A stretch of DNA of 64,000 nt from Psoroptes ovis. Lineage: Eukaryota; Arthropoda; Arachnida; Sarcoptiformes; Psoroptidae. How positions within the stretch are numbered: the stretch's first letter is position 1; each line of letters starts with the position of its first letter. Below are positions 1 through 13,300 of the stretch, piece after piece. Where the stretch lies: positions 682,001-746,000 of the forward strand of contig PQWQ01000002.1 in NCBI GenBank assembly GCA_002943765.1, written 5' to 3'. Both the position numbers and the translations under genes were made by a program. The notes under the pieces are model-generated. The model ran no database searches, was not told the origin of the DNA, and saw nothing but the letters and a program-made list of their open reading frames with translations.

Positions 1-3000
1 TTCGCAATTCAGAAAAGTAATTTTTTCCTGGAATTTCAAAATTTAAAAGTTTCAATTCATGTTCTACTCATTGAAATTCAACAATTTTCCGTGCAACAAT
101 GTTTCAAAATTTCAATTTTTTCAATCATCTGAATTATGAAATTAAGGTAAGTTCATTTCATTTTCATCAATATTATTCAATAAGAATTTTACGAAGATTT
201 ACGATTTATTTCTTGACAAGGTTTTGTGTGGTATTTTTTTTTATTTTTTGTTCACATTTTGATTGATTAATTTTCTTTTATATTTTTCACTTTATTTCTA
301 TGATCATTTATTTTCATTTTTTTCATTTTTCTTATTCATTTCCACTACTGACCAAACCGAAATTTTGGGTTTCCAATTGTTGGGTTTTGGTGCTCGTTTT
401 CTGTTTGATGAATTACAATTCCTTATTTTCATTTATGTAACACGATGAACTGAAAAATATCTCGATAAATAAAATGAAACAAAATAAAATCGGAAAAAAA
501 CGAAACGATCATCAATTTTAGCGAAATCAAAACCAATCAATTTAATTCATTTTTTTTTATTTTTCTGGGTAAAAAAATGACTAAATAAATGAGAATAAAA
601 CATATGGAAATATGAAATTATTCTTCATTTTTGGTGAAAGCCAAAGTTATGCCCAGAAAAAAAGGAAAAAAATCCCTACATTTTTGCATCAAAAATTTTT
701 TTCTCATTCATTTATTTGCTCTGGTTCAACCATTCATTCATTCATTTATTCATTCACTCATCAGAATCATACCGCACCAGCTGTCTACGTACCGGTATTT
801 TTATTCCATTTTTTCAATGGAATAAAATGAGTGAAAAATGAAAATTTCTGAAAAATTTTCATTTTTTAAATGAATGTCCAAATGGACACTTTTGACAATT
901 CATAATTTGGAATATTTTAAATATTTTCATTTTTCTTACAGAATTCATTCACGCCTATTTACAATGTGGCAAATTTTCCTTTCCTTTTTCTTTAAAAAAA
1001 ATTTCTTATGAATTCAAAAATTGCAGAAACCAAAAAATTCCAGAACGAAATTGAACTCACTAATTGTCTTGAATGAATTGTCATAATTGACCACTGATTC
1101 TATCCGAAGCTTTGTTTTTATCCGGTTATTATTTCGGCAAAATTTCTAAGCTTTTATTCGAGTTATAATTGAAAATTATGTCATAACTATTGATATCATG
1201 GAAATAATGATAATAATAATAATCAAAGAAAATAATCCACAATTATTTTTCATTCGATTTTTATTTTCTGTTCCCTAATCAACTATTTTTGATACTTTAT
1301 ACTCACACATTTATTGAACAATTTTAAATATGCTTGAAATATGAATAATATATCAATAATATATACTGGAAAAAAAACTCGAATATTGAATGAAATATGA
1401 ACGAAATAAATAGGAAAATAAAAAGTAAACTATTTAGTTTTCGTTTCATTTCATTTTTGTTTCGTTTGGTTTCGTTTCATTTTTGTTTAAACTAAAAACA
1501 CACACACGGAATATACCCAAACATTATTCCAGTATTTTTTTTTTCTTTCTTTCTTCTTCTTCATCATCATCAGAATTTCGTAAAGATTGATGGACTTTTT
1601 ATATTCCGGAATCGATTTTGAACAAGTGAAACAGAGCCAAAGCGAGCGAGAGAGAATCAAATTGTGAATGGATGAATGAATGAGTGAGTGAATGAGTGAA
1701 TTGAATGAAACAATCTGTTTTGAATTCACGATATTTTTTTTTCATTCTTTTCCATTTTTATTTATGCAATACTTTCAAAATATTCAGTTTCACATTCACA
1801 TTCAGTTCCATTGATTTTCAATTGATATGGTTTCACACCATATTAGTGTTTCAGTTTTCGATTTCTGGGACCAGAGAAATAAACAAAATAATTTTCCATC
1901 ATTTTTGCTCCATTTTTCTCCATGAATTTCTCTCGATTCAATTTCTGGTTGGCACTATGAAACCAATCATTCAAAAAAAAAAAAAAAAAAACTATGGTCC
2001 TGGAAAAACAAAAATGAAAAACTTGTAAATAGTATCCAAAATTTTGAAATTGAGTAGAGAAATTCGACGAAAGCACCAAAAAAAAACCTTGAAACTTTGT
2101 GAATTAATTTTTTCCAATTCATTTTATTGTGTTAAATCGATAATTTTTCTAGTTTGTTTAGTTGTTTTTTAAATTACAAATTCTGGTCATCAAATACTGT
2201 TGTTGTTGTTGCTGTTATTATTGTTGTTAACCACTATTAATTGGTTAGATTCAACCAAAAAAAAAAAAAACTAATCAAATAATAAACAATTAAAAAACAA
2301 TCTACAGCTTTTTACTTCACTTGGAAATTATTTCGCAATTTTGAAATGAAAAAATCAATATTTTCGATCGTTTTGTTTAATTAATCTAATTGTTTTGATT
2401 TGAATCGCAATTGTGGTTAAATGGTTTGAAACAAATGAATTTGAAATTGAATTAAATAAACAAACGAATCAGAGTCAAAAATTTTTTGTTTGCCTCTGAT
2501 TTTATTTATCGACTTTCCAGTGAAAACATGTCAAATTTGATGAATTTTGAGTGTATCGCGATAATAATATTTGATTTAATATGATTTTTCTGTTAATTCA
2601 TTTGGATTATTTCAAATATCCCCGAGATTTGTTTTTTTTTTTTTTTTTTTTTGAGGGAAAAATTTTAATCTTTTCTTTTGAAAATTTTTTTTGAAAGAAA
2701 TATGATTGATTATCATCGATCATCAATGATGATGGTGATGGTGGTGACTGTTAAACGACACTGATAATTGAAGCATTAAGATGATTTAACAACTGATATT
2801 GGTTAGATTAACGTGAATCAAAATTTTAAATGGAAAAATTAAAGATTTAAACGAAAAAAACGAATCAGATCAGTTTTAATGAAAATCAATGTCAATTTTG
2901 TTGTTTTCATTTATGGATAAAGGAAGAAAAAGATCAAATATTATAGTTGGAATAATAATTGATTCTCTTCGACAAATAAAAGCATAAAAATTTTTTTGAT

Positions 3001-6000
3001 TTTTTTTTCGTTGCGATTCACAACGGTGAATCAATGCATGAATGATGCATGAATGAAACATTTGAAGATAAATGTAGAAAAATTCACAGATTAATTCAAA
3101 ATCAATGTGTGAGTGTAAGATGCGTGTGTGGATAATGTTTTAATATCCATAGATTTTTTTCATTTTCTGCTGCTGCTGTTGTTGCTGTAGCTGAAAATGG
3201 AAAAGTTCAATATTTAATATTTTCAATTCAATCAAATTGATTGAATAAATAAACAAACAAATAATTTTTACCTTTTCATTTCCATTCAATCAAACATTTC
3301 AAACGAAATGAAAGTAATACTTGTTAGTGTTTTATTTAATTTTTGTTTTTCATTTCTTCATCTTTGAATTTAAATTTCCATTCATCAATCACCAAATCAA
3401 ATTGAATCAATATTTGAATTTTTTTTTTTCATTTCTTGCTTAAGAAATGAAAATGTAAAATTCACAGCATGAAAAATATGAAATGAATATGAATCGAATA
3501 ATATTTTTCAATTCATTTTGGCTATCATAGCTTTAGTAAAATTCATTGAAAAATACATCGATCAAGTGGATCGACTTATTTTTTTTTTTTTTTTTTTGAT
3601 TACTTTGGTGATGATTACTATTAAAAATCCATGGCTGTAATGTAAGATGAAGTAAAAATTGAAATGAAAAAAAAAGAAATTAAATGTTTACCAATTGGAT
3701 TTATATATATGAAATATGTATAAACTGTACGAGGATATGTATAACATTACATTGTGTCTGTGTGTTGCATACGATTGATTTGTTTGTTTGCTTATTCGCT
3801 TGCTTATTCTCATCGTCATCAACAAATGATCATTGCTACCTGTATTTTCATTTCATGTTTCAATTTTCTCATACTTTATTTAATCCAATAAATGGATTTT
3901 CGATTTTGAATTTTCATTTTTTCATTTAAATTTCTTTTGATTGATCTTTAATAATAAATAATAATAATGATTAAACGAATCAAACAAATATTGATTGATA
4001 CACATGGACAAAAAAAAATTGTAAATAAAGATAAAATATCGAGAAATATATGATAATCAACAAGAAAAAAATTGATTTGATTTGAATTGATTGATTGATT
4101 GAAAATGAATTTGGAAATAATGAATAATTTTGAATATAATTTTGAATGCATTTGTTTTTATGTAATTTATGAATTTTTTCTCGTCTTCTTATTCATCTCC
4201 ATCCACGTTTCCTCACATTATTCAAACAATATTCAACAACATTCAAACATTCTCAGTAAAAAAAAACAAATAAAAATGAACGGTTGTCAATCGTTAACTT
4301 TGCTGTTGTTTTTGATGATCATAACAATATGATTCAATGAGGAAACCATGAATAAATGAATTTTGAAATATTTTGTATTAATTATTTTGTATTTTGAAAT
4401 AATATATATATTGATAATTTTAGATAGACAGAATTTTTCGACTTGAAAAAATTCATAATTTTTTTCCGAAGCAAAAATCAATCAAAACTTTGTGATCATC
4501 ATCAATGGTCATTGCGATTGATTTGCATGTGTCTGTCTGCCTGTGTGTTTTTCACTTATTTTATTTCGTTTCTGCGCAAGCAATAGAAACTTTTGTGATA
4601 TATTATAATGTGAAGAATGAAAGCGAAAAAAATAGAAAAACATTGACACCAAAAAAATGAATAATTTTGAAACACGTAAAAAGCATGAAACAAAAGTATC
4701 TTTCGGTGTTACACAAATATTCATATTTTTTAAGCATTTTTTCAATGATCAACCGTGTTCAACAATGATCAAATGTTCAATAGTCATCACAGCAACAATG
4801 TTTGCGATTTATGAACAAAGAAACAAGAAAAGTTTTCGTTTTTTCAAAAGTCTTGAAAACAAAAAACAAAACACACAAATACTTGATTCATCTTATCTTA
4901 TTGTTTGTTTTTTTCATTCATTCATTCATTCGTACATTGTTTTCTAATGTTTTCAGATGCTTCTTATATGCTTTTGAATTTTGCAAACAACGAAAAAATA
5001 AAAACATGTAAAAACATTAGAAAACATCCACTTGAAATTTGAAAATTTTGGAAAAAAATCCGAACGAAAAAAAATGATTCAAATGCAGCGAAATTCATTG
5101 GAAACACAAATAAATAAATGAATAAATAAATACAATCGAAGTACAGCTAAAAATACAGCCCGAAATACGTGCATAAAATCGATGATTTGCTTTTTTTCAA
5201 ATTCCAAATTGTTTGATTTGGTGTTTGTGGATTATTTCTGAGTTCCAGAGAAAAATTAAGAGGTATTCTCAATCAATTATGGCAAAGTGAATTATTGAAT
5301 TTTTTCATTTCAATTCATTTCATTGATTTGGGACAAATAATGCAAAAAAATTAGTGGAAAATAAAAAATTAAATCAGGTCATTTCAAGTGATACTTGTAC
5401 ACTTATTATGATTATGATTATTTTTATAATTATTAAGAGAATAATTCAATTTTTTCTGTGGTTTATTTATTTTATTTTTTTCTGATACAAACAAATACCA
5501 AATAATACCGAATTGAAAAATAATAATAATCATAATTATTACGTGTTGAAATGTTTTGTAAATTTTTTGAAAAGTGTCACAAATTTACAAAATTTTTGGT
5601 CCAAAATTTCAAGACTGCCAGCACGTGATTTGCTTTTGTATTAAATTTGTTTTAGTCGGAGAATAAAGTGAAAACCCCGTAAAATATTTGTTTTCAAGAG
5701 TATACACACGTCAGTTTCAATTTTTTCATATGCAATTTCAAAGATTCATCCATTCAATTTCAATGATTTAATTTTCACATATAATGATTATGGAGTTATT
5801 ACTAGCTCAGATAATTCAATATTTCTAACGCTGAAAATTAAGTCATCAAATATATAATAACAGTTTTTTCTTCTTCGTTATTCGTCTGTATATCTATAGT
5901 CGTTGTTTTGTTGATTGCTTAAAAATCTGATTATAATAATAATAATAATAACAGTCATAATCACATTCACATTGAACAAAACTTTTGAATTTCACATAAT

Positions 6001-7529
6001 TTTGTTGTTTTGTTGATTCGTTGAAGCACAAACCATATTATCATGAACATGAAGAGAAGTGATGTGATGATGATGATCATCATCATCATCTTTATTATTT
6101 TGAATTATTTCTTTGATTGATCAATTTTGTACATGAAGAAAATATAGACTGAAATGAACTAAAATAAAAAATAAAAACAGAAAGTTTCCATTCAAGAAAT
6201 GCATCAAATCATTATTATTATTATTATTATTATTGTGATCATTATTCAATGATGATGATGATGGGTTTCTTACCATTTTTTTGTGATATTTTTCGGGCAA
6301 AAAAATAAGAAAATTTAATAATTTTCTTTCGCGTTGATCATTTGTTCCTTGAAGATTTTGTTTTACTTAATACTACCGACAATAATAATAATTATTTGAT
6401 AATTTTCACGATTGATGTGCTGCTTATTTTCTTTCGAAGTGATCATTATTATTATTATGATTAATTAGCAGGTTTTTTCTTGCTTCTTTAGTTGTTGTTG
6501 CTTTGATTTTTACCTGTGAATAAAATTCAGAGTAAATCAAAGGGAAAAATATAAAGAATCAGCGAATAGATGATATACACATTATAATTATCGGCAATGT
6601 GAAAAAAAAAGAAAAATCAATTCATTTCAATTGATTCATTCCGGATTAGAATATTGAAGAATAGAGGAATGAAATAGATGATAATGATGATTGTCACTTT
6701 GGGTTAATAAATTTTTATGACAATCTTGAGCTTTTTATGCTTAAAAGGCCATGATTTCCATTAGAAAAAACAACCGGTAGTTCATTCAAATTTTTAGAAC
6801 AAAATATTTCAACTCAAATCGAAATTACCTGCTAAAATCATCATTGCTAACGATGAATCATATGTTTCCGTCAATTTTTAGTAAAATATTGCTGTTTATA
6901 TAAACAAATGTATGATTTAATCATTATGAAATCATCATTGATTATCAAACCAATAGCACTAAAAATGATGAGACAAACAACAGTAGAAATGCATTTGTTT
7001 TTTTCATTATAATAAATCAAGTACTATTTTTAAAATATTACACAAGAAATATATTTACCCTTGGTTTTTCATTGGAAAAAAATTAGAAATGAAATGAAAT
7101 CATTGATTTTTTCTATTATTTTATTTTTAAAATCATCATTATTGTCATTATGATGTATTGTTATCTTTATGGATGTCAAAATATTTGATCAAAATAATCA
7201 CAATCAATGATGGTGATAATTATGACATCAAAAAACATTGATCAGATGAAAATAAAATCAAATTACACTTGAGACATATTTTTTCCTGATGAAAATTTTT
7301 GAATTACACATTTGAATACATTTTTTATTGAATAGAATCCTTTTGTAAAAATTGAAAAATTCAAATCAAATCAAAACAATCAATTATCACTGACACAATC
7401 ATTGATTCTCTCGATACCTGCTGTGATGTGATAGTCAATAAAATATCGATCAAATTCAATCAAATATTCGACATAAATATTCACAGTACTAAAGTGTTAA
7501 AATATCTGTGATAAAACAAAGCGAAAAAA

Positions 7530-7560
7530 ATTTGTTAAATGTCGTTGCCATTTAACAAAT
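7530..7560. repeat. Perfect 12-bp inverted repeat with 7-nt loop
   Basis: ATTTGTTAAATG at 7530-7541 is followed, after the loop TCGTTGC, by its exact reverse complement at 7549-7560. Farther out, AAAGCGAAAA on the left and TTTTGCTTT on the right could extend the stem imperfectly to about 65 nt. The mariner-like elements do not explain it. Function is unknown. Confidence 0.6.
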
Positions 7561-7857
7561 ATTTCCATTTATTTTGCTTTCTTGATTGTTTTATTTGATT
7601 TTAATGACAGTAATTATCATTAAAACAATGATGATAATGATTATGATTTCAATAATGCATAATCATCTTACCATCCTTGGGTGCATTATTTGTGATGATG
7701 ATGATTAATTTTTACTCCTATTATCACCTTTATTATCATCATAAACACCTTATTATTCTGATTAATTTTTTATGTTATTTTAAAAACCTTTTTTTTTGAT
7801 AAAATAAAATTTAAAATTCTCCAACATCATACAATAGTAAACGCAATGAGAAATGCA

Positions 7858-7937
7858 TTATGTTGTCCGAAAAGTTCTGGTCCATTTTTTCGAGCAACTC
7901 TATTGATTAAGCGGGATGAACTTTTCGGACAACCTAA
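7858..7937 (+). mobile_element. Mariner-like short inverted-repeat element, copy 1 (subfamily A)
   Basis: About 80 bp, starting TTATGTTGTCCGAAAAGTTC and ending GAACTTTTCGGACAACCTAA. The interior (GAGCAACTCTATTGATTAAGCGG) is shared with the other subfamily A copies. It has no coding capacity. The ends resemble mariner-family terminal repeats, so it is best called a MITE-like non-autonomous element. Confidence 0.8.
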
Positions 7938-8683
7938 TAGAAAAAATTGAAAAAATCAAAATTATTTATGGACATTTTTATCCCGTTTTATTTTATCTAA
8001 AAAAATTATTTTTATTATTATTTCCATAATAATAAAAATAATAATCTTTGATTTTCTCGTTTTGGTGCAAAAAAAAAAAATTTTTTCTTGCTTTTTTTGG
8101 CTCGCCAAAGGAGACACAATCATCAATGATGCTGGTGATGTTCAATGATGGTATTTGGGAGATTTTTTCATCTTTTTTTCCATTCAATTTGATTCATATC
8201 CAAAGTGTTAAATGTTGTTGTTGTTTCGTTGCTGTTGTCGATGCTGTTCTTACCTTAAGTTTTCACCTTTTTTTACGATTTTTATTTCGAAAAAAAACCT
8301 CCATTTCAATATCGTTTGATATCGTTGCTGACAATGTGTGAATTGCTTGCTGTTTGTTGCCGCTGTTGTTGTTTGATTTCTCCTTCTCCTCAAAAATAAA
8401 GCAATGGCGACATCATCGCCAATCACTCATTTACTATTTGTATTTGATTGATAATAAACCATTATTATCATCATCGTCATCTGTGTTGTATTGTATTGCC
8501 ATTATTATTATTGTTATGATCAACAAGAGCATAACAAGTAATCGAAAACCAATTGTACGTTTATTTGTATTTTTTAATTTTTTCCAAGTGTAAAAATTTC
8601 ATTTTTGATCATCGACAACAATATGTACAATTGACTAAAAAGATAAAATAAGCAATTTTCAAACTTTTTATTTTTGATATATT

Positions 8684-8764
8684 TTAGGCTGTCCGAAAAG
8701 TTGTGGGCGATTTCCATCGAGCGACTTTATCGATTAAGTCGAATGAACTTTACGGATAACCAAA
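8684..8764 (+). mobile_element. Mariner-like short element, copy 2 (diverged, subfamily A)
   Basis: The left end TTAGGCTGTCCGAAAAGTT and right end GAACTTTACGGATAACC bracket an interior (GCGACTTTATCGATTAAG) that aligns with copy 1 but carries many substitutions. This suggests an older insertion than the other copies. Confidence 0.7.
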
Positions 8765-10305
8765 TATTTTTTTAAAATTTTTTTTTTATTTTACATTGAT
8801 TTCTATCCATCTATCTATCGATTGATACTGATGTAATACGTAATAATTTTCATTTATTTCTTTTGTTATTTTTGTTTATTTGTGGTGACAATCCATAGGA
8901 TACACCATTGATTTTTTTCTGATTTTTTTTTTTTGATTTTTGATTTTGTTGGATTTGTCAAATGAAGTGAAAAGAAGTAAACAACAACAACAACAACAAC
9001 AATAGCAATTTACAACAACAACAACAAAATGTTTTTCATGTATGCATGCATGCATGTGTGTGTGTGTGTTTGGTTGTTGCACAATAATTATTTGTTCTTT
9101 GATTTCTTCCTATTTTCTGTGTTGTATTTTTTTTGTAAATTACAATTTACAATTTGTATTATTCATATAATACAAATCACAACAACGAAAAAGCAAAACA
9201 TCAAACATCGAAATTGGTTTGACGGAAAATAAAAAATTCGACAAATTTCAAGTCAAAAATTGAAGCAAATACTATCAATCAATCTATCAGTTATCGGTTT
9301 CTGTTCACAGAGTGAAATCGGCTTGAATTTACTAGTTGTTGCATGTGTGTGCTCTTATCACAAATCATTTCAAGTTATCTCTGATTTTCAATTCAAATTC
9401 AGTGATATTTGGACAAATTCGTTGAATTCTTAGTTCGATCATTTTATTTGTGAATTTTAAATTTTTATTTTTTAAAATTTTCAAAATATTTTTTCAAAAT
9501 AATTTTTCACCATTTTTTTTCTAATTTTTCACAGATCCAGAATATAAATTTATTTCCCAACTATTTTTCCACCAATGATCACATCGCATACATCGTATGA
9601 AAGTGAAAATAAATGATCATTGATCATAAATGATCAGTGACCAGTGAAAAATCAAAAAAAAAAAAAGACAAAATGCATTGAAATATATTCACCAAAACAG
9701 CACCAAAATCGAGAAGAAAATTCAAAATAAATATAAAAAGCAACATTACCATGTGAATTTTATCAGTTATCTGTTAAAAAATTTCGCACAATTTTTTCTG
9801 TTCTTCAATTTTTAATCGTTCGTCGTTGTTGAATAATACTAAAAATGTAATAAAATATCGACAACAGCAACAACAACAACAAAAATGAAAACATATTCTT
9901 CTCTTTCTCTCTCTGCAATTTTATTTTGTTTATTTTGGTGTTTTTTTCCAAAGCAATATGAAATGAAATAATAATAAAATGATGCTAAATTTTTCGTTTA
10001 TTTATTTGATCATAGTAAACAATCGATTTTGTGTACCATGTTTGAACATTGAATTTGATCATCAATCAATCATTTTGAACATGATGTGTGTGTGATCATC
10101 AAGTTTAAATAAAATAAAATATGAAAATTTTACTTTAAATTCAAAGTATTTTTGATGGATCGATGTTCGAATGATGATTTGAATGTTTGTTCAACTCGTT
10201 TCTTTCATATTTAAACATTTGATTTGAATCAGTTCGTGTGATCAGTCATTTCTTCTTCGTTTCTGTAACTCTTTGAAAATTGATAATATCTAGTCTGAAT
10301 TGACG

Positions 10306-13300
10306 ATGCTTTCTTCACCACCGCCACCGACATCACCATCATCGACATCATCTTCGATTATATCAAATACCATAACAACAACAGCAACAGCAGCGGCAGC
10401 AGCGATAACAACAACATCGACATCATTAAATATTATTAATACATCGGATTTATCTGCTAGTGCAATAACACCAGGTTCAAATCATCATAATAATTCGAAT
10501 AGACATTTAAATCTTAATTATCATAATAATTATAATCATAATCAATCAACAAATTATAATAATTATAATCATTTACCAAGTGAAATGTCACCATCTGCAC
10601 CGGCAATCGGTGCAACACCAATCGATATGGTCATTGTTTCCGGATCAACAACAACAACTTCATCTTCATCTACGAATACATCATCATCATCCTCATCAAC
10701 GCCACCACCTACATCTGCATCATTATTGGCGATAAATAATATTGGAAATTCGAATACATCGACAACAGCAAATACATTGTGTTCATCATCATCATCATTA
10801 TCTATATCATCGACGATAACAACAACAACAACTGCAACAGCATCATCATCATCATCATCGACAACAACAACAACAACAGTCAAACAAGCCAATATGATGT
10901 CAATGGTGATGATAAAAGAATGTTTATGTGTTGGATGTAAACAACCGATTCGTGATCGATATCTAATGTCTATTAATGAACATTATTGGCATGAATCATG
11001 TTTACAATGTACCGTTTGTCGTATAATGCTCACGAATTCGTGCTATGTTAAAGAAAGAAAAATTTACTGTAAAAATGATTATAATAAGTAAGTTGTTTTG
11101 GATATAGATTTTCTTTTGATTTTTTTTTCACTGATCCTTTGATTTTCATCTTCATCATCATATCATATCATCATTTATTATCTGTGAATTCATTTAATAT
11201 TCACAAATCAAAATAATGTCTTATGGATTTTTCATTTTTTCTGATGATTGAATTGTTTGATCAAAACGAATAATAATAATAATAATTCGTTTTCCGATGA
11301 TGATATATCATGGATAAGCAAACGGATAAATCGATAATGTCCATGCATGCAATGTACATCCAAAATCTTGTGTATTTTTCCATATTTTTCCCTTTTTTTT
11401 ACACATTTACTGATATCAAATTACATTGAATAGAAAGCAAAAAATCAATCGTTTCGATTGTCTGATGTCTAAACTAGAAGTTATTTTCAAAAAATTATTT
11501 ATCTGAAACGTGTTGACAAGCGATAAATGCAGCAGAAATAATAATGGTGCACACCTGGACATATTGACAATCGACGAGAGTTTTTCAACCAAACAGTGTC
11601 ACCATAGAAAAACGAAATCTGTAACACAAATGACATCGTTTTTGAATGAAAAAAAAAATGAATTTATTTCGCATGTTTTTCTTATAATAACAACATGGAA
11701 AGATGCTTGAAATAAAATGAAAAAAAATCTTGTTTTTTTGTCTTTGAATGTTGTTTTGAATTGTTGAAAATTTTAGATTGAAAACAACGGAGACAACAAC
11801 GATAACGATAACAATATCGAACAACAACAACGATTTACACATTTGTTTTTCATTCACAAATTTTTTTCTATGCTTTCCAATGCGTATATTCATATTCAAA
11901 AAAACTTTGACTTTGTCTGAAAAAGGAAAAAAATTTGTAAAACTTTCTAAAAAAAAAATTTCCATTTTTACGAATTGTACTTGTCATATATTTTCGTTTC
12001 ATTGAATGATCATAAAACGGTACACAGACACACATGTAGACACATACATAGACATACATGTTTCTTTGATTCAGTACTTTTGATATCAGAAAATTTTGTG
12101 TCTTTTGCTTTTTTCCAGTCAGAATATTCTTCATGTTTGTTCTACTTGTTTCGCTCAATACTTTGAACTTGTTATGACAAGCTGCTGCAGCACAGTCACA
12201 CACAGATATGTGTGTCTGCTGCTGCTGCAAAACATCAAAAATATTTGATACACATTATTTTTGAGATGCATATTGTATGATTTTTCAGATGCGAAAAAAT
12301 CCGGAGAAAGTAAAAATGTTGAGCAGCAGCAGCAACAGCAGCAGCACAAGTTCCAAAATATATTAGGTTGTCCGAAAAGTTTTTGCCGATTATATCTTGA
12401 GGGTATTATGAGAAAAACGGCAAGAACTTATCGGACAACCTATCAATACAAGAGAATCGAGAATTACCAAGCCAGAAAAAATATGGAAAAAGCTTCGGAA
12501 AATATGGAAAAAAATTCTTTGTCACTTTTTGTACTTGTGACAATTTCGTGAATTTCACTGAATTTATTTTCGTTTCTTCATTCTGAAAAATGTAAAAATC
12601 TGAATGAAATCATTGAATGAAATGCGAATGTTTTATTTTTTTTGTTGCAACTTACTGATCTGTTTCGAAAATATTTTATTCAACTATAAGCTTTGTGATC
12701 ATCAGATCATGTTGTTGATGTGGATGATGTTGATGAGATGTGTGTTTGTGTGTGTGTATGTGTGAGTGAAACATGTTCACATTTCAAATGCTTCAGTTGA
12801 TTTTTAGTTTTCATTCATTCATTCGTTTCATTCAAACATTCATTCATTTATTTTGATTGAAATATTTCTGGAAAAAATAAATGGAACAAACTCAAAGTAA
12901 CTAATATTAATTGTTATAATAATAATAATAACAATGTAAATAATACTACCAATTTCAGGCGAAAAAAAAATGAAATGAAATAAAAAAAAAAGATTATCTT
13001 CAATTGATATCAATGAAGATATAATGATTTTATGTTTTTCATTTTTATTTTGATCTTTTTATTATTTTTATTATTATTATTCTGTTGATTTCTATTTATT
13101 TATTTGCATCAAATCTACACAATTTGAATGTGAAAATTTCGCCATTAATCCGGATATTCATATGTTGATGAATGTATGATGATGAACAATAAGCGCAATT
13201 TCAAAGCTAAAAAAATTGAAATCATATAGAATTAGCAATTCAAAAATGATTCTGAAATTAAATATGAAAAATCAGAAATTTTATTGTTATTATAATAATT

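Larger units (their letters stand above)
1..10305. other. Gene-free A/T-rich flank upstream of the Lmx1-type gene
   Basis: No credible coding exon was found on either strand. The open frames are short, rich in Phe/Ile/Lys/Asn and without domain motifs. The stretch holds long A or T tracts (for example T at 2632-2652), ATTC runs near 725-760 and 4915-4932, ATT repeats at 6211-6234 and CAA repeats near 8980-9030. It also holds two mariner-like short elements (7858-7937, 8684-8764) and a perfect 12-bp hairpin at 7530-7560. The 5' untranslated exon(s) and promoter of the LIM-homeobox gene probably lie here, but I cannot place them. Confidence 0.6.

Noticed and set aside
8990..9060. ACAACA and TGCATGCATG/TGTGTG tract as a regulatory or recombination site
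   Set aside because: Ordinary microsatellites, as in many places in the window; nothing distinguishes it.
10569..10892. Minus-strand Val/Asp-rich frame across Lmx1 exon 1
   Set aside because: Reverse reading of TCA/ACA repeats that encode Ser/Thr runs in the true frame.
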